Below, piece by piece: positions 1-43,606 of a stretch of 64,000 nucleotides of DNA. The position numbers were made by a program, and so were the translations under genes. The DNA comes from Scortum barcoo. Lineage: Eukaryota > Chordata > Actinopteri > Centrarchiformes > Terapontidae. Under the pieces are notes generated by a model that saw nothing but the letters and a program-made list of their open reading frames with translations, was not told the origin of the DNA and searched no databases. The DNA lies in NCBI GenBank assembly GCA_023238725.1, contig CM041550.1:26553180-26617179 (forward strand), given 5' to 3'. The first letter of the stretch is position 1; every line of letters begins with the position of its first letter.

Positions 1-2165
1 TGACCGAGCTTCTCACCCTATCTCTAAGGGAGCGCCCGCCCAGCCACCCTGCAGAGGAAACTCATTTCGGCTGTTTGCTGCTTGTATCCGCGATCTTGTC
101 CTTTCGGTCATTACCCAAAGTTCATGACCATAGGTGAGGTGGGAGCGTAGATTGACCTGGTAAATCGAGAGCTTCGCCTTTCGACTCAGCTCCTTCTTCA
201 CCACGACGGTCCGGTACACCGACCGCATAACCGCGCCTGCGGACGCTGCACCAATCCGCCTGTCAATCTCACGCTCCATCTTTCCCTCACTCGTGAACAA
301 GACCCCGAGATACTTGAACTCCTCCACTTGAGGCAGGACCTCTCCACCCACCCGGAGAGGGCACGCCACCCTTTTCCAGGTCGAGAACCATGGCCTCAGG
401 ATTTGGAGGTGCTGATTCTCATCCCAGCCGCTTCACACTCGGCTGCAAACCACTCCAGTACATGCTGAAGGTCCTGGCTTGATGAAGCCAACAGGACAAC
501 ATCATCTGCAAAAAGCAGAGATGAAATCCTGTGGTTCCCAAACCTGACTCCCTCCGGCCCCTGGCTACGCCTAGAAATCCTGTCCATAAAGATTATGAAC
601 AGGACCGGTGACAAAGGGCAACCCCTGCCGGAGTCCAACATGCACTGGGAACAGGTCTGACTTACTGCCAGGCAATGCAAACCAAGCTCCTGCTCTGGTC
701 GTACAGAGACCGAACAGCCCTTAGCAAAGGCCCCCGGACCCCATACTCGCGGAGCACCCCCACAGAATACCACGAGGGACACAGTCGAATGCCTTCTCCA
801 GATCCACAAAGCACATGTGGACTGGTTGGGCAAACTCCCATAAACCCTCAAGCACCCTGTGGAGGGTATAGAGCTGGTCCAGTCTTCCATGACCGGGACG
901 AAAACCGCATTGTTCCTCCTCCTGAATCCGAGGGTCGACTATCGGCTCGAATTCTCCTCTCCAGTACCCCATGGCGTAGACCTTCCCGGGGAGGCTGAGA
1001 AGTGTGATCCCTCTGTAGTTGGAACACACTCTCCGGTCCCCCTTTTTAAAAAGAGGGACCACCACCCCAGTTTGCCACTCCAGAGGCACTGTCCCCAACC
1101 TCCATGCAATGCTGCAGAGGCGTGTCAGCCAAGACAGCCCCACAACATCCAGAGACTTGAGGTACTCAGGGCGGATCTCATCCACCCCCGGCGCCTTGCC
1201 ACCAAGGAGCTTACGAACTACCTCAGTGACTTTGGCTTGGGTGGGTGATGGACGAGTCCACCTCAGAGTCCCCACCTCCGCTTCCTCATTGGAAGGCAAG
1301 TCGGTGGGATTGAGGAGATCCTCGAAGTATTTCTTCCACCGTCCTGACAATGTCCCCAGTCATGAGGTCAACAGCTCCCCACCCGCACTGTAAACAGTGT
1401 TGGCAGAGTACTGCTTCCCCCTTCTGAGGCGCCGGACGGTTTGCCAGAATCTCTTCGAGGCCAAACGATAGTCCTCCTCCATGGCCTCACCGAACTCCAG
1501 GACCGTCCACCACCAGCCAGCCGCCAAGCTCACCCTGGGCAACTCCAGAGTAGTGGAGGGTCCAGTCCCTCTCAAGGAGCTGGGTTCCAGAGCCCAAGCT
1601 ATGCGTGGAGGTGAGCCCGACTATCTCTAGCCGGTACCTCTCAACCTCCCGCACGAGCTTCAGGCTCCTTCCCCCCCAGCGAGGTGACATTCCATGTCCC
1701 TATTGCCAGAGTTTTGGTCCAGGGATTGGGTCGTCCGAGGCCCCCCGCCACGACTGCTACCCAAACCACATTGCACCGGCCCCTCATGGACCTTCCTGCG
1801 GGTGGTGAGCCTACTGGAAGGCGGGCCCACGTCGCCATTTCGGGCTGAGCCCGGCCGGGTCCCGTGGGCAAAGACCCGCCCACCAGGCGCTCACCTGCGA
1901 GCCCCAACCCCAGGCCTGGCTCCAGGGTGGGGCCCCGGTAACGCCAATCCGGGCGACATGTAACGGTCCTTGTTGGTGTTCTATTCATGGTGGGCTTGTG
2001 AACCGCTCTTAGTCTGGCCCGTCACCTAGGACCTGTTTGCCATGGGAGACCCTACCAGGGGCGTAATGCCCCCGACAACATAAGCTCCTAGGATCATTCG
2101 GGCACACAAACCCCTCCACCACAGTAAGGTGGCGGTTCAGGGAGGGGTCATGTAACACGATGTAA
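1..2165 (-). mobile_element. Rex3-type (RTE clade) LINE, internally deleted, 3' end cut by window edge
   Basis: The 5' GC-rich leader lies near 2165-1700. It is followed by the start of the endonuclease ORF (GTWNVTSLGGKE, then ERYRLEIVGLTSTHSLGSG near 1680-1560). The reading then jumps straight to EFGEAMEEDYRLASKRFWQ near 1490, so most of the endonuclease is missing. The reverse transcriptase follows: GKAPGVDEIRPEYLKSLD, CSNYRGITLLSLPGKVYA and LLFADDVVLLASSSQDLQ near 530. The end, EFKYLGVLFTSEGKMEREID, lies near 300. Sequences near 605 and 1070 resemble the commonly used Rex3 PCR primer pair as I recall it. Several frameshifts make it non-functional. Confidence 0.93.
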
Positions 2166-2169
2166 CATT

Positions 2170-3640
2170 TTCATCAGCAGATAGGATATGGAAAAAATTA
2201 AATGAACATTTACAATTACATGACAGCTGAATCAACATCACTTCACGTGGTATGACTGCAGATTTTAATCCTGGCTTTTGAATTTGGCTATTAAAGCTAC
2301 AATTTACTTAGACTGATAAGACTGTGTCTTCAAATCTATTTTTTCATACTAAGTTATCTAGATTGTGAAGGAAACCTTAGCAAACAAGAATGGGGACTCT
2401 CATACATTACACCCACATGTGATAGTAGAATATGACATTCCAATTGCTAACACAAATTCAGTTTTTTAAACCTTCTCACACATTCAGCACAGCAAAAGTC
2501 AACTGTAGACCAAATTTCAGAGCTTCAACACAAAATGCATTCAGTAACCATATCTATTTTAGTCACTCAAACTACCTCACCTATTTTCATTCCTTGATGT
2601 ACCTCTATTAAAGACTTGTACCAGTTGAGAAAAGGGGGCAGGTGAGGTGGAATCCACAACATTTTACTCACTTTATACTTTACAGTTTACACACAAGAAG
2701 GGTGGAAGATTAATATAATTCGATTTCTTTCAATATACCCTCCAGTACATGACCACCACCCACTGACTTCAATATTAACGATAAAGTAGAATTATTACCT
2801 TTCTGACAGCATCAACAAAAACCGAAAGATTAGACGCTTTGTAAAAGTAGAATAAATGGCAGAGCTGTTGCACTGCTTCACATTAGGCTGTTCAGGTGCA
2901 CTTAATGAAGCAGCCTGTCAGTGTATAATGAATGTCAAAATCTTACTCTTAGCAGACAGCTGTTGTTAGTGTTCAGGTGTATTGTAAGTGTTTTGGCTGA
3001 ATTAGTACATTTTTGTTGTGCTATTAGTTTCTGAAAACATTCCAAAGTTCCAAAATGCTCCACTATGATAATTAGTTCATTTTAAACTGATGTCAGTTGT
3101 GTGATGCTCAGCAGGTACAATACAATAGGTTTATTAGAAAAAAAGTTAATAAAAAAAAAGAAATTAAAGTTGGGGCCCATTAAATGAGCTGAGAAATACT
3201 AAAACACAGAGATATGGGGAACTGCAGTAGGTGACTATTCTCTATAGGTTCATCACTGCAAGTCATCCTTTTCACACAACATAGTCATATCATTTGATTA
3301 TAATCTGATTATAATTTGATTGCAATGTATATTGATTATTACAACTTTAATGGCCTTTAATTTCAGTGAATAGTATGCTTAGGGGAGCATATTCCTGAAC
3401 AAACACAATTTCTTAAATTACCACCAACATTCTGACTTTGCTGATTCAGTAGTCCAGACTTGTAAATGTCCATAATTGTGCAGGATATGATAGATAAACA
3501 TTATTACATGTCTCATTTTCATACTGTAATTTGTATGGAAAACAGGTTTGGACGTTTAACGCTTCTGTAGCGTTTGCGTTAAATGTAAAGGATTTTGTTC
3601 AACAAGCAGAGATATTAACAATCCAGACAGCATTTTGTAA
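2170..3640. other. Intergenic DNA downstream of pde9a, no gene seen
   Basis: AT-rich single-copy-looking sequence between the Rex3 element and the pde9a polyadenylation signal. I see no exon, repeat family or RNA gene. In human the next gene is WDR4; no part of it is recognisable here. Confidence 0.5.
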
Positions 3641-4171
3641 TTAAAGTCATCCTTTTATTTATTTTTTGTAGGAAACAACAAAGGCCACTAAAAATCTGTA
3701 CAATCTGTAAAAAACTACACATTTTAAAAAACAAGGCAAGATATGTATCTATATATTGTTCACTGAAGTAGTCTGTGCTGTACAAATGTTGACATTTCCT
3801 GAAAAAGGCTTTGGATTGTCCGTCTGGTCCTTGAGTCCATCAGTAGTTTGTAATGCTGTCTCAGAGCTGCTGTCTCAAATCCACTCCATCACTTTTCTAT
3901 GAAAGCTGGAAAATCAACCTGATTTTCCCGGATCACATGTCCTGCTGGTCCTCTGCTTATCAACAGGTCCAAGTGAGGAGAGGAAAGAGTGATGGAACGC
4001 TTTTCAGCCTGCAATGTGTCTGACAAATCCAGTTTACTTTACTTCACACTGCTTCACTCTCGTGCTCTACACTCACTGGTGCTGAAACAGACAGATTATA
4101 TTTATAAAGAAAACAGCTTATGAAATCTATGTTTGTCCAAGTTAGCCTCACACTTCACCATTTCAAAAAGT
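3640..4171 (-). promoter_or_regulatory. pde9a: pde9a 3' untranslated region with candidate polyadenylation signals
   Basis: After the stop codon there is no further open frame. Two overlapping AATAAA hexamers on the minus strand (3654-3659 and 3658-3663) are the first good polyadenylation signals, giving a 3' UTR of about 0.5 kb. The end point is inferred. Confidence 0.6.
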
Positions 4172-36066
<31,895 letters not shown>

Positions 36067-36400
36067 GGTCGGCTCTCCTCCGGCCGGTGTCGGTGTGTGT
36101 GCGGCTCCTGCTCCGGGCTCCGTGTCGTCGCTCCGCTCACACTGCCACCGTTCACCAGAGAGGGGGGGGTCAGCGCTCCGTCAGCATCCCCCTGTCTGTC
36201 TGTCAGTCTGCCTGTCAAACACACCGACACGAACCCTCCTGCTGTCCGTCCGTCCGTCTGTGGCTCACCTCGCTACCCACATGTCATAAAGCTTGTCCAG
36301 GGGCGGCCCGCCTCCCTCACTCCTCACACAGCTCGTGAGTCTGCGCGCTCACCTACACACGCGCTGACTCACACTCTCAAACGCACACACACACGCGTAT
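36067..36400 (-). promoter_or_regulatory. pde9a: GC-rich, CpG-containing 5' region of pde9a (likely promoter and 5' UTR)
   Basis: This stretch is strikingly richer in G, C and CpG than the AT-rich surroundings. It holds a GGGCGGCCCG block near 36301 and repeated CCGTCCGTC-type runs near 36245. It sits directly upstream of the start codon. No convincing TATA box was chosen; the transcription start is not determinable here. Confidence 0.55.
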
Positions 36401-37879
36401 ACAGAGCTGTACAAGTGGATCACACCAGTACTACCTTTTACTTGTGTAACCTTATGTTAGTGAGTGAGACAGCAGGGAGAACAGCTGTAACGTTTCCAGT
36501 GATGCCCCCCCCCCCCAAACAGAGTCCTTCGCACTGTTTGAAAAGTCCAGTGTATGGTTCTGGGGGTGGTGGGTCCCTGACACAGATCCTCATGGTGTTC
36601 CAGGGGTTCTGGGTCACAGCTGTTGCAGGGAATTTGAAAGGTTGCCATGGCACACATTATGCCCCCGCTCACACATATTAAAGAACAACTTTGGGGATCC
36701 TCTGTCTTTTTATGTCTCATCAGGTCAACATCCTCGTCATCATTCAGTATGTCCTTTAAACAGCAGAAGTAAAAACATAACACATAACATAAAAACAGAA
36801 TGGTGAGCATGGTTCACATTAAAGCTCAGTCATTATCAGCATGTTAATGTAAGCTGACCTAAGTCCAGGCTGAGCTGTTATCCTGACTGATTCAGTCTGG
36901 ACTGTTTTTGGTATATTCACATTAGTCTTTTGCTTTATGAATACACATGGAGAAGATGCTTCTTTCTTCTACTGTTCATCTCCCTTCCACAGTAAGATAT
37001 TTAAATATCATTTTATTGTGTTATATCTTATTCTATCTATATTACATTATATTTCCTATATTTATTACTTTTACACGCTTTTATTTCTTATGTTCTCCAT
37101 CTACTCGCCTGAGTTTCTTTTATACATGAGAATGTTGTGCACATGACAACAAAGGGGTTGTAAGTAATGGCTTTATTAGTGTTAACTGATCATATACCAA
37201 TTCATTATAGATCATTTATAAACCATCAAGAAGAACAACTTTTGGGTTACTAAGTTCAGAAAAATACCTTTGACTGGTTAAATTATTTGATCACTTTTAG
37301 GAAAAGGGCTGCAGAAGATCTGGATCACAATCCATTTATCAATAACTTCTCAGCACTGATGACTGCATCCATCCTGATTCAAATACTTACTTATACTAAA
37401 AGAGAAACCAACAAGCATTTAATAGATTTCAGACATTTATAACTGCAGTATTACCAACCAGAAGGAATTTTTCATTACTGGCTTATAACCAATTATTTTT
37501 AATTTTTAATCATGAAAAAAATCCATTAGACAGTGATATTCATGTTTCTGCTAGATACATTCTCTTCTTATGTGTTCATTCTGACACTTGAAATATTTCT
37601 GGATTTGGAGCTCATTGTTTTATGTTTCTGCTTTGGTAGGCCTTCTGTACATGAGGACATCCCCCCATCACACATGGACCCAAACACAATACATACACAA
37701 CTACAAGTACAAAGTACATAGTTGCACAAGCCACTACATAAAAGCAAAAAAAAGCAGACATCACACAAACCTAAACAGAGACTGAAACACACAGATGAGA
37801 TGCTCCCCAGACATTTATACACATGGGAACATACACATGCACTGTTATATTGTACACATGTGATTTTGTGCTAGTTTTA

Positions 37880-38983
37880 AAACCACACCTGAGCAGTCAG
37901 GGCTTTTAGAACAGCTGTGTGTTGCATCATTGCAAAGCACAAAGAAACAAAGTCTGTCAGAAATAAACCTGGCCGTGGTCGAAAACACAAGATTTCCAAA
38001 ACTTTGGAGAGAAAAATAGTGAGAGATGTCAACAAGAATCCCCGGATCTCTGCAAAGATGATTTTGCTGAACTGGCAATGTTTCACGTAAGACTGTTGTG
38101 AGGGCTCTTCATGGTGGTGAACTTCATGGTCAGCATCCAAGAAAAACTCCATTGCTCTCCCAGCGGCACTTCAAAGCCTGATTGAAGTTTGCCCAAGAAA
38201 ATCTGAAACATGGGGATGAGTTTTGGAAGTTGGTCCTTTGGTCTAATGAACCAAACTTGAACTGTTTGGGCATATGGATACTGCTTTTGTTTGGCGGAGG
38301 AAGGGCAAGGCCTTCAACCTTAAAAATACTGTTCCCACAGTGAAGCATGGTGGTGGGAGCATGATGCTGTGGGGCTGTTTTGCTGCTTCAGGCACAGGAA
38401 ACATTGTTTGGGTGCATGGGACCATGAAAAAAGAGGATTATGTTGGTATTTTGAAGAATAACATCAAGAAGTCTGCTGCCAGTCTAGGTTTAGGTCATCG
38501 CTGGGTCTTTCAACAAGACAGTGACCTAAAACATACATCAAAGTTTGTCCAAAACGTTTTGAAAGACACCAAAATCAAGGTTCTGGAGTGGCCCTCTTAG
38601 AGCCCAGATGTCAATCCTATCAAGAATCTGTGGAGGGAGCTCAAGGTTAGAGTCCATGCTCGGAGTTCAAGCAATTTGGATGATCTTGAACAATTTGCCA
38701 TGGAAGAATGGGCTAACATCCCTCAGGAGACATGTGCCAACTTAGTTAGAAACTACCATAAGAGGTTGTTGTCAGTTTTGAAAGTCAGTTCAGAAAGGCT
38801 ACACTGTTGACTATTGACTGTCAGAGGGCTAATAATTTCGGCCTTTGCATATCTTGCAGATTTTGTCTTTGTTCTTGTGGAGGTAAACAAACTATAAACA
38901 CTTTAGGTTGTGGCCCATGTCATTGAACAGATAAGGGTTTTATTTGATTTCATAAAGGGGGCTAATAATTTTGACCTTAACTG
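37880..38983 (+). mobile_element. Second Tc1-like transposon, 5'-truncated, intergenic
   Basis: Transposase remnants: GRGRKHKISKTLERKIVRDV near 37970, WRRKGKAFNLKNTVPTVKHG, GGSMMLWGCFAASGTGNIVW and VFQQDSDLKHTSKF. Then KVLEWPS hits a stop at 38598, and SPDVNPIKNLWRELK continues after it. The 3' terminus CTAATAATTTTGACCTTAAC, then TG, is present with TA after it; the matching 5' terminus is not found. It is a different Tc1 subfamily from the element at 28 kb. Confidence 0.88.
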
Positions 38984-38989
38984 TATATA

Positions 38990-41900
38990 CTGCCACAAGG
39001 GGGAACTTTGGATTTGGACTTTTGGATTTTGTGCCATCAAGTGAGTCCTGTACCTCAAATCAGGGATCAATATGCCTGTAACCTAACCCCTCACAATCCA
39101 TGTGTGTGATTTCTAGTCTGCCTGTGTCACTGAGTGGGTTTCTGTTTGTCAGGAGCTTAACATTTTGGATGACACCTGCCACCTCCAGCTGAGACTTAAG
39201 GCCACTCCATGCCTAGAATTAGACTGATGTAAAGGGGCTGTAGTAGTATGCTGCAAAGAGAGCCATCAAAAACACGAGCCTGAAACAGTTCAGTGAAGAA
39301 AACAAATGGTTTATTTTTTTTGTCCAGTATACTTTGGAAGTGAACTATCCCCACACCAAGTTAAGTTAAAATTTCAAACAAAGTAACAGGCAAACATTTG
39401 TATGATTTTGTTCAATCTGACCAGCAAAAAAACAAGCAACAAATAAGGCACATACTGTTTCAAGTACTAGGCCTACCACTGACACAAATATACACAACAT
39501 GTGGTCTTGTTCTAAGGAAGGCTTAACGTTGTTTTTGTCTTTTGCGGATTTTACTCTTGTACAGTTTACATTCAATAAATTAACAGAATATAATTCTAAA
39601 TGTTAAACAAACAAAAATAAATCACTAAAATATGAGCTTATAGTGTCTTAGTTTTTTTTATTTTCTACCACAGGATTTTTTTTATGTTCACAAAAACAGC
39701 TACTGTAAGAAGTGTTAAATGCACAGATTTTACCCATTTAACAGTCAGAGATTACACTGATTGCACTCCAATGTATAACCATACAAGGTTTGACAGGTTA
39801 GTCATCTAATTTAACAAGAACTTTACATTCATAAAATGTCAGGTCCACACCCACCCACACACAGAAAACATACATTATCTTAAGGTTTTTTTTAATATAA
39901 AATTACAACTTTGGTTCCTTCAGTTCATAGCAAATTAAGAAAAACAAAAATCACCACAAAACTGACTAACCTGACTGACTTGTAAAATAAGAAGTATTTT
40001 ATTTAAATTACAAAATGATCCCACAATCTCTTTGGTTCAGTAAGGCAAATGTGACACTGAAACAACTTCCACATAGTAGAGGAGAGTGAAAGTAGTCTTT
40101 CACACAAACAACATTCCTCAAAATCTGAAGCTGGTCCAGCACCTCTCTGACAACCTCATTTCTCTGCAGAAAGCATTTATGTAGGTGAAAGAGGTAATGT
40201 CTTTTTTTGCCCAAACATTAGTTTGTATTCTATCTGTCCAGCATAAGTCATTGTTGAGGAAGCAACATAAAAGCTGTGATGGCACTTGCTGTTGGGGGTA
40301 GGGGAGTGGCAGGTGAAAATTACTTCTGACCTGCATGATTCATTTTTTGGGATCTGGCAAATGAAACCAATTCTGATCCATTCTTTCTGTCATTCTTAAT
40401 CCTTCCTGAAAGCTCTAATGAGAAGGGTTGTTTTTTTCTAGTCACCACTCAGCATATTAGATCTCTCTGATTGCTTAAAAATGAATATCAGCATGATTTA
40501 AAGGTGTAGAACCAGGGTAGATGATGTACAACATCAATAATGGTCCCTTAATATTAATAGTTAACATGGTTAAGGTGAGATTTGAACTTTACTATTTAGG
40601 TTGGCGATGTTACAGTTGGGTCAGGGTTTGGTATTCTTAAAAGGATGTGAATAGGAGGGCTCTGCTCATAACTACTGTAGGATTCATGAGAACACAGTCA
40701 TGGAAGTTGCTGTTTCAAAGACTACTATCCAAAATAAATAACTATTATTTCTAGCTTCACTTCTTATTTGAAGGGTTAGGGTTAGGGTTAGGGTTATTAT
40801 ACAAAATAAGGCTGGTATTATACATCTGCCTAACCTTTGAGTTGTAGCAGGTAGTGTGTTCATGGTCAAATTGGCTGCCATTGGAAATAGGTCAACAGAT
40901 GAAGAGGAGAGACAGAGACCAGTTGAGTCTTGTATGAGTCTTTGTGTAAGTACAGTATGTGCACTGAAATCTGCTACAGTTCTGTTTGGTTCACCAGCCA
41001 CTATTTCAGCTTCAGCTCTTCCTCATGGACGCAGTTTTGTTTACAGCAAACTACTTTAGCTGTCGCAGCAGTGTGTATGCACTCACATGAATGTATTGTT
41101 GCTTTAATAACGTGCCTGTGACTGCATGTATATGGTTAATCTCTCGTGTCCAGGACAGTTATTGTTAGAGGTCTAAATGCACTGTGTGCATGTGTGTGTG
41201 TCCTCTTGTGTGGAGGGAGTGCAATCAAAGTGCTCAGTGCTCCTTTAACCTGTGAAGTAAAAACAAACATTAACATTATATTGATAAGCTGGGTGTCAAG
41301 AGCAATGAGCACTGAATTTACTATTCAGGAGGGAACTTTGCTTCAATTCAAGTAAGTAGATCAACCCCTCAAATGACTCATTCTAAATCACTTCTTTAAG
41401 AATGAAATCCAGGCAATATTTGTTTCTGATATAACATCAGCTTTTAGGGGAATAATAATTAATTTTAGAAAACTGGTTTCAGGTGCCATTTGGCAGTAAA
41501 AAGACTCACAAGAAGTGTTTCCTCCAAGCATCTGGTTAATGTTGTGAGGTAAAAAAAAAGATCCTAGGAGACTAATTATTTAAAATTACATGTCACTAAT
41601 GTCTTACTCTGAGATATACACTGAGATAGTGCCAGTGTTTCAGCATATACTTTACACTCATTAACCTGAAGCCATGGCTTTTCTTCTTTAATTTTTCTTC
41701 TTTTTATTTTTTGTGCTGTACTTTCTGTCCAGTACTCTATATTCTGTTTATTTATAACAAAAATGACAAAGACAATATGACATGTCTACATAACATGCAT
41801 TCAGCATGGAGTATGTATTATATAAACAAAGAGAGCTATGAACTTCTTAATATAACCTCTCTGATCTTTTTGAGAAGAATTTAACATCTGCATTCAACAG

Positions 41901-43270
41901 TGACAAAGGATCTATTAAGAAAACCATTCATCTTGTTTAGAGGCAGCTTGTTCTCTGAAGTATATAATTTATTGTAATATTCCATAAATCTTTTATTTAT
42001 TGACTGAAGTCCACTAAGAGAAAACCAGATTCCACATCCTCTACTGACTGAGCTATTAATCTCAATTAAGTAATGGAATTCAAATTTTAATTGATCACAA
42101 AATCTCTATTCTGTAATAACTGAATCACCATCTAGCGACTTGAAGACAGTCCTGTAACAGGCATATGTAGCCATGGTGGTCAGATAAGGACATCAGAATT
42201 AGGTTAATGTTTGTTTCAACACTTAGTTCAAAACTAGATAATTCTGCTAGTAACTAATTGATGTTACTGAAAAAAGAAGAATCAAAGTACAATCAAAGTT
42301 TTTCCTTCCACAGTTCCAAGTTTCCTTCCACAGTATCTACTCTTAAAATAAGAAAATGTACCCCTCTTGTCCTGATGTTTTCCCAGCATATCTAACAATA
42401 ATCTACTCCTTTGTTTCTATTCACTGAAGCAGAAAAAGCACTTTATATAGCTGCTACATCTTTCTCCAGTAAATGTGTTTGTTTATGGCAAGTTTTTGAG
42501 GCATGGCTATGTTCCTCATTAGGAAATCTCTACAGGCCATTTGCTTTTTAAACTTGTTGATGCAGCATTGTAGCAGTCATAAGTCACTGTCACCCTGTCG
42601 TACACAAATATTACTTATTACACACTGAACTGAACAGCTCACTGAACACTGAACTGAGAAATAACAGATGATATAAGGCTAATGAGTTTTCATATTTAAT
42701 TATCGATAAATGTCACGTGAGACCCAAACCAACAATGGAAATGCTGTGTGTGTATCTAAAGTCTAATACATCTTCTTGCTCTGAGCCATAGAGCTCCACT
42801 GTTGTCCAAAAACTACTGAAAACACATCAGTGAGCCACACCTTTGCTCTGGTAACGTGTTCCTTCATCACCAAGAACACACACTGTACTTTATTTGGCTC
42901 AGTCCCACACATACCATCCTTCAGCCTGAAATACTCACTCAAATCTGGATTAATCTATTACAAATAATAGTCTCAAACAAATACACAATTGTCTCCTGTT
43001 TGTACACTGTTTGCTAAAAACTATAGTAATTTTTAAAAAGAAATTATCAGGAATTTTTAAAGGTAGGTTTGCATGATAGAAAGTATTATAGTGTTTCTGT
43101 ATTTTCTGTAACTTCTAAATTGAACTTCTTATCATTATCACATCTTCCATCTTCACTTAGTTCCTTGAAAAAAAAAAGTAATCAATAAATGAATTACCAA
43201 TAAACAAAAATCGACATATTTCCATGATACGCTCTGTTAGCACACACTATAATACATTCTGTGCTCCAGA
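38990..43270. other. Intergenic region between slc37a1 and pde9a, no gene seen
   Basis: AT-rich. The only distinctive item is a 24-bp (GGGTTA)4 array at 40773-40796. No protein-like open frame or RNA gene was recognised. Confidence 0.5.
40773..40796. repeat. Short interstitial telomere-like repeat, (GGGTTA)4
   Basis: Four uninterrupted vertebrate telomere units. Far too short to be a telomere; it is probably a repair scar or a chance microsatellite. Confidence 0.95.
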
Positions 43271-43537
43271 TGGCTGCATTTATTTGCTGATAAAAATGGA
43301 GGTGAAAATAAATAAATAAACTGGGACTACTTTTAGTGCATATGTGTTTAAGGTTATACATGTTTTTGAATATAAGTAGAGAAAATCTGACACCTCAGCT
43401 CTACATTTGAATATGAACTGATCTAACTGACTCACAATGTGGATCTGTGAGAAATAGGGTGTTAAGGAATAGAAGGAATGGAAGAACAGCCACTTGTACA
43501 GGACATTGAGAAAAACGATGACCAGTAAAAGCAAGAC

Positions 43538-43606
43538 TTACTCTACAGCAGAGATGGGACGGGATTTAGTTGACACCAGCTCCTTTGTCACAAGTCGTAA
43601 CAAAAG
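43538..43606 (-). CDS. slc37a1: slc37a1 last coding exon
   Basis: Encodes LLLRLVTKELVSTKSRPISA, then VE and TAA. Human has FLIRLIHKELS at the same place. The cytosolic tail is short and divergent. An AATAAA hexamer on the minus strand at 43279-43284 is a candidate polyadenylation signal about 250 bases after the stop. Confidence 0.93.
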   Translation of the reverse strand, partial: LLLRLVTKELVSTKSRPISAVE

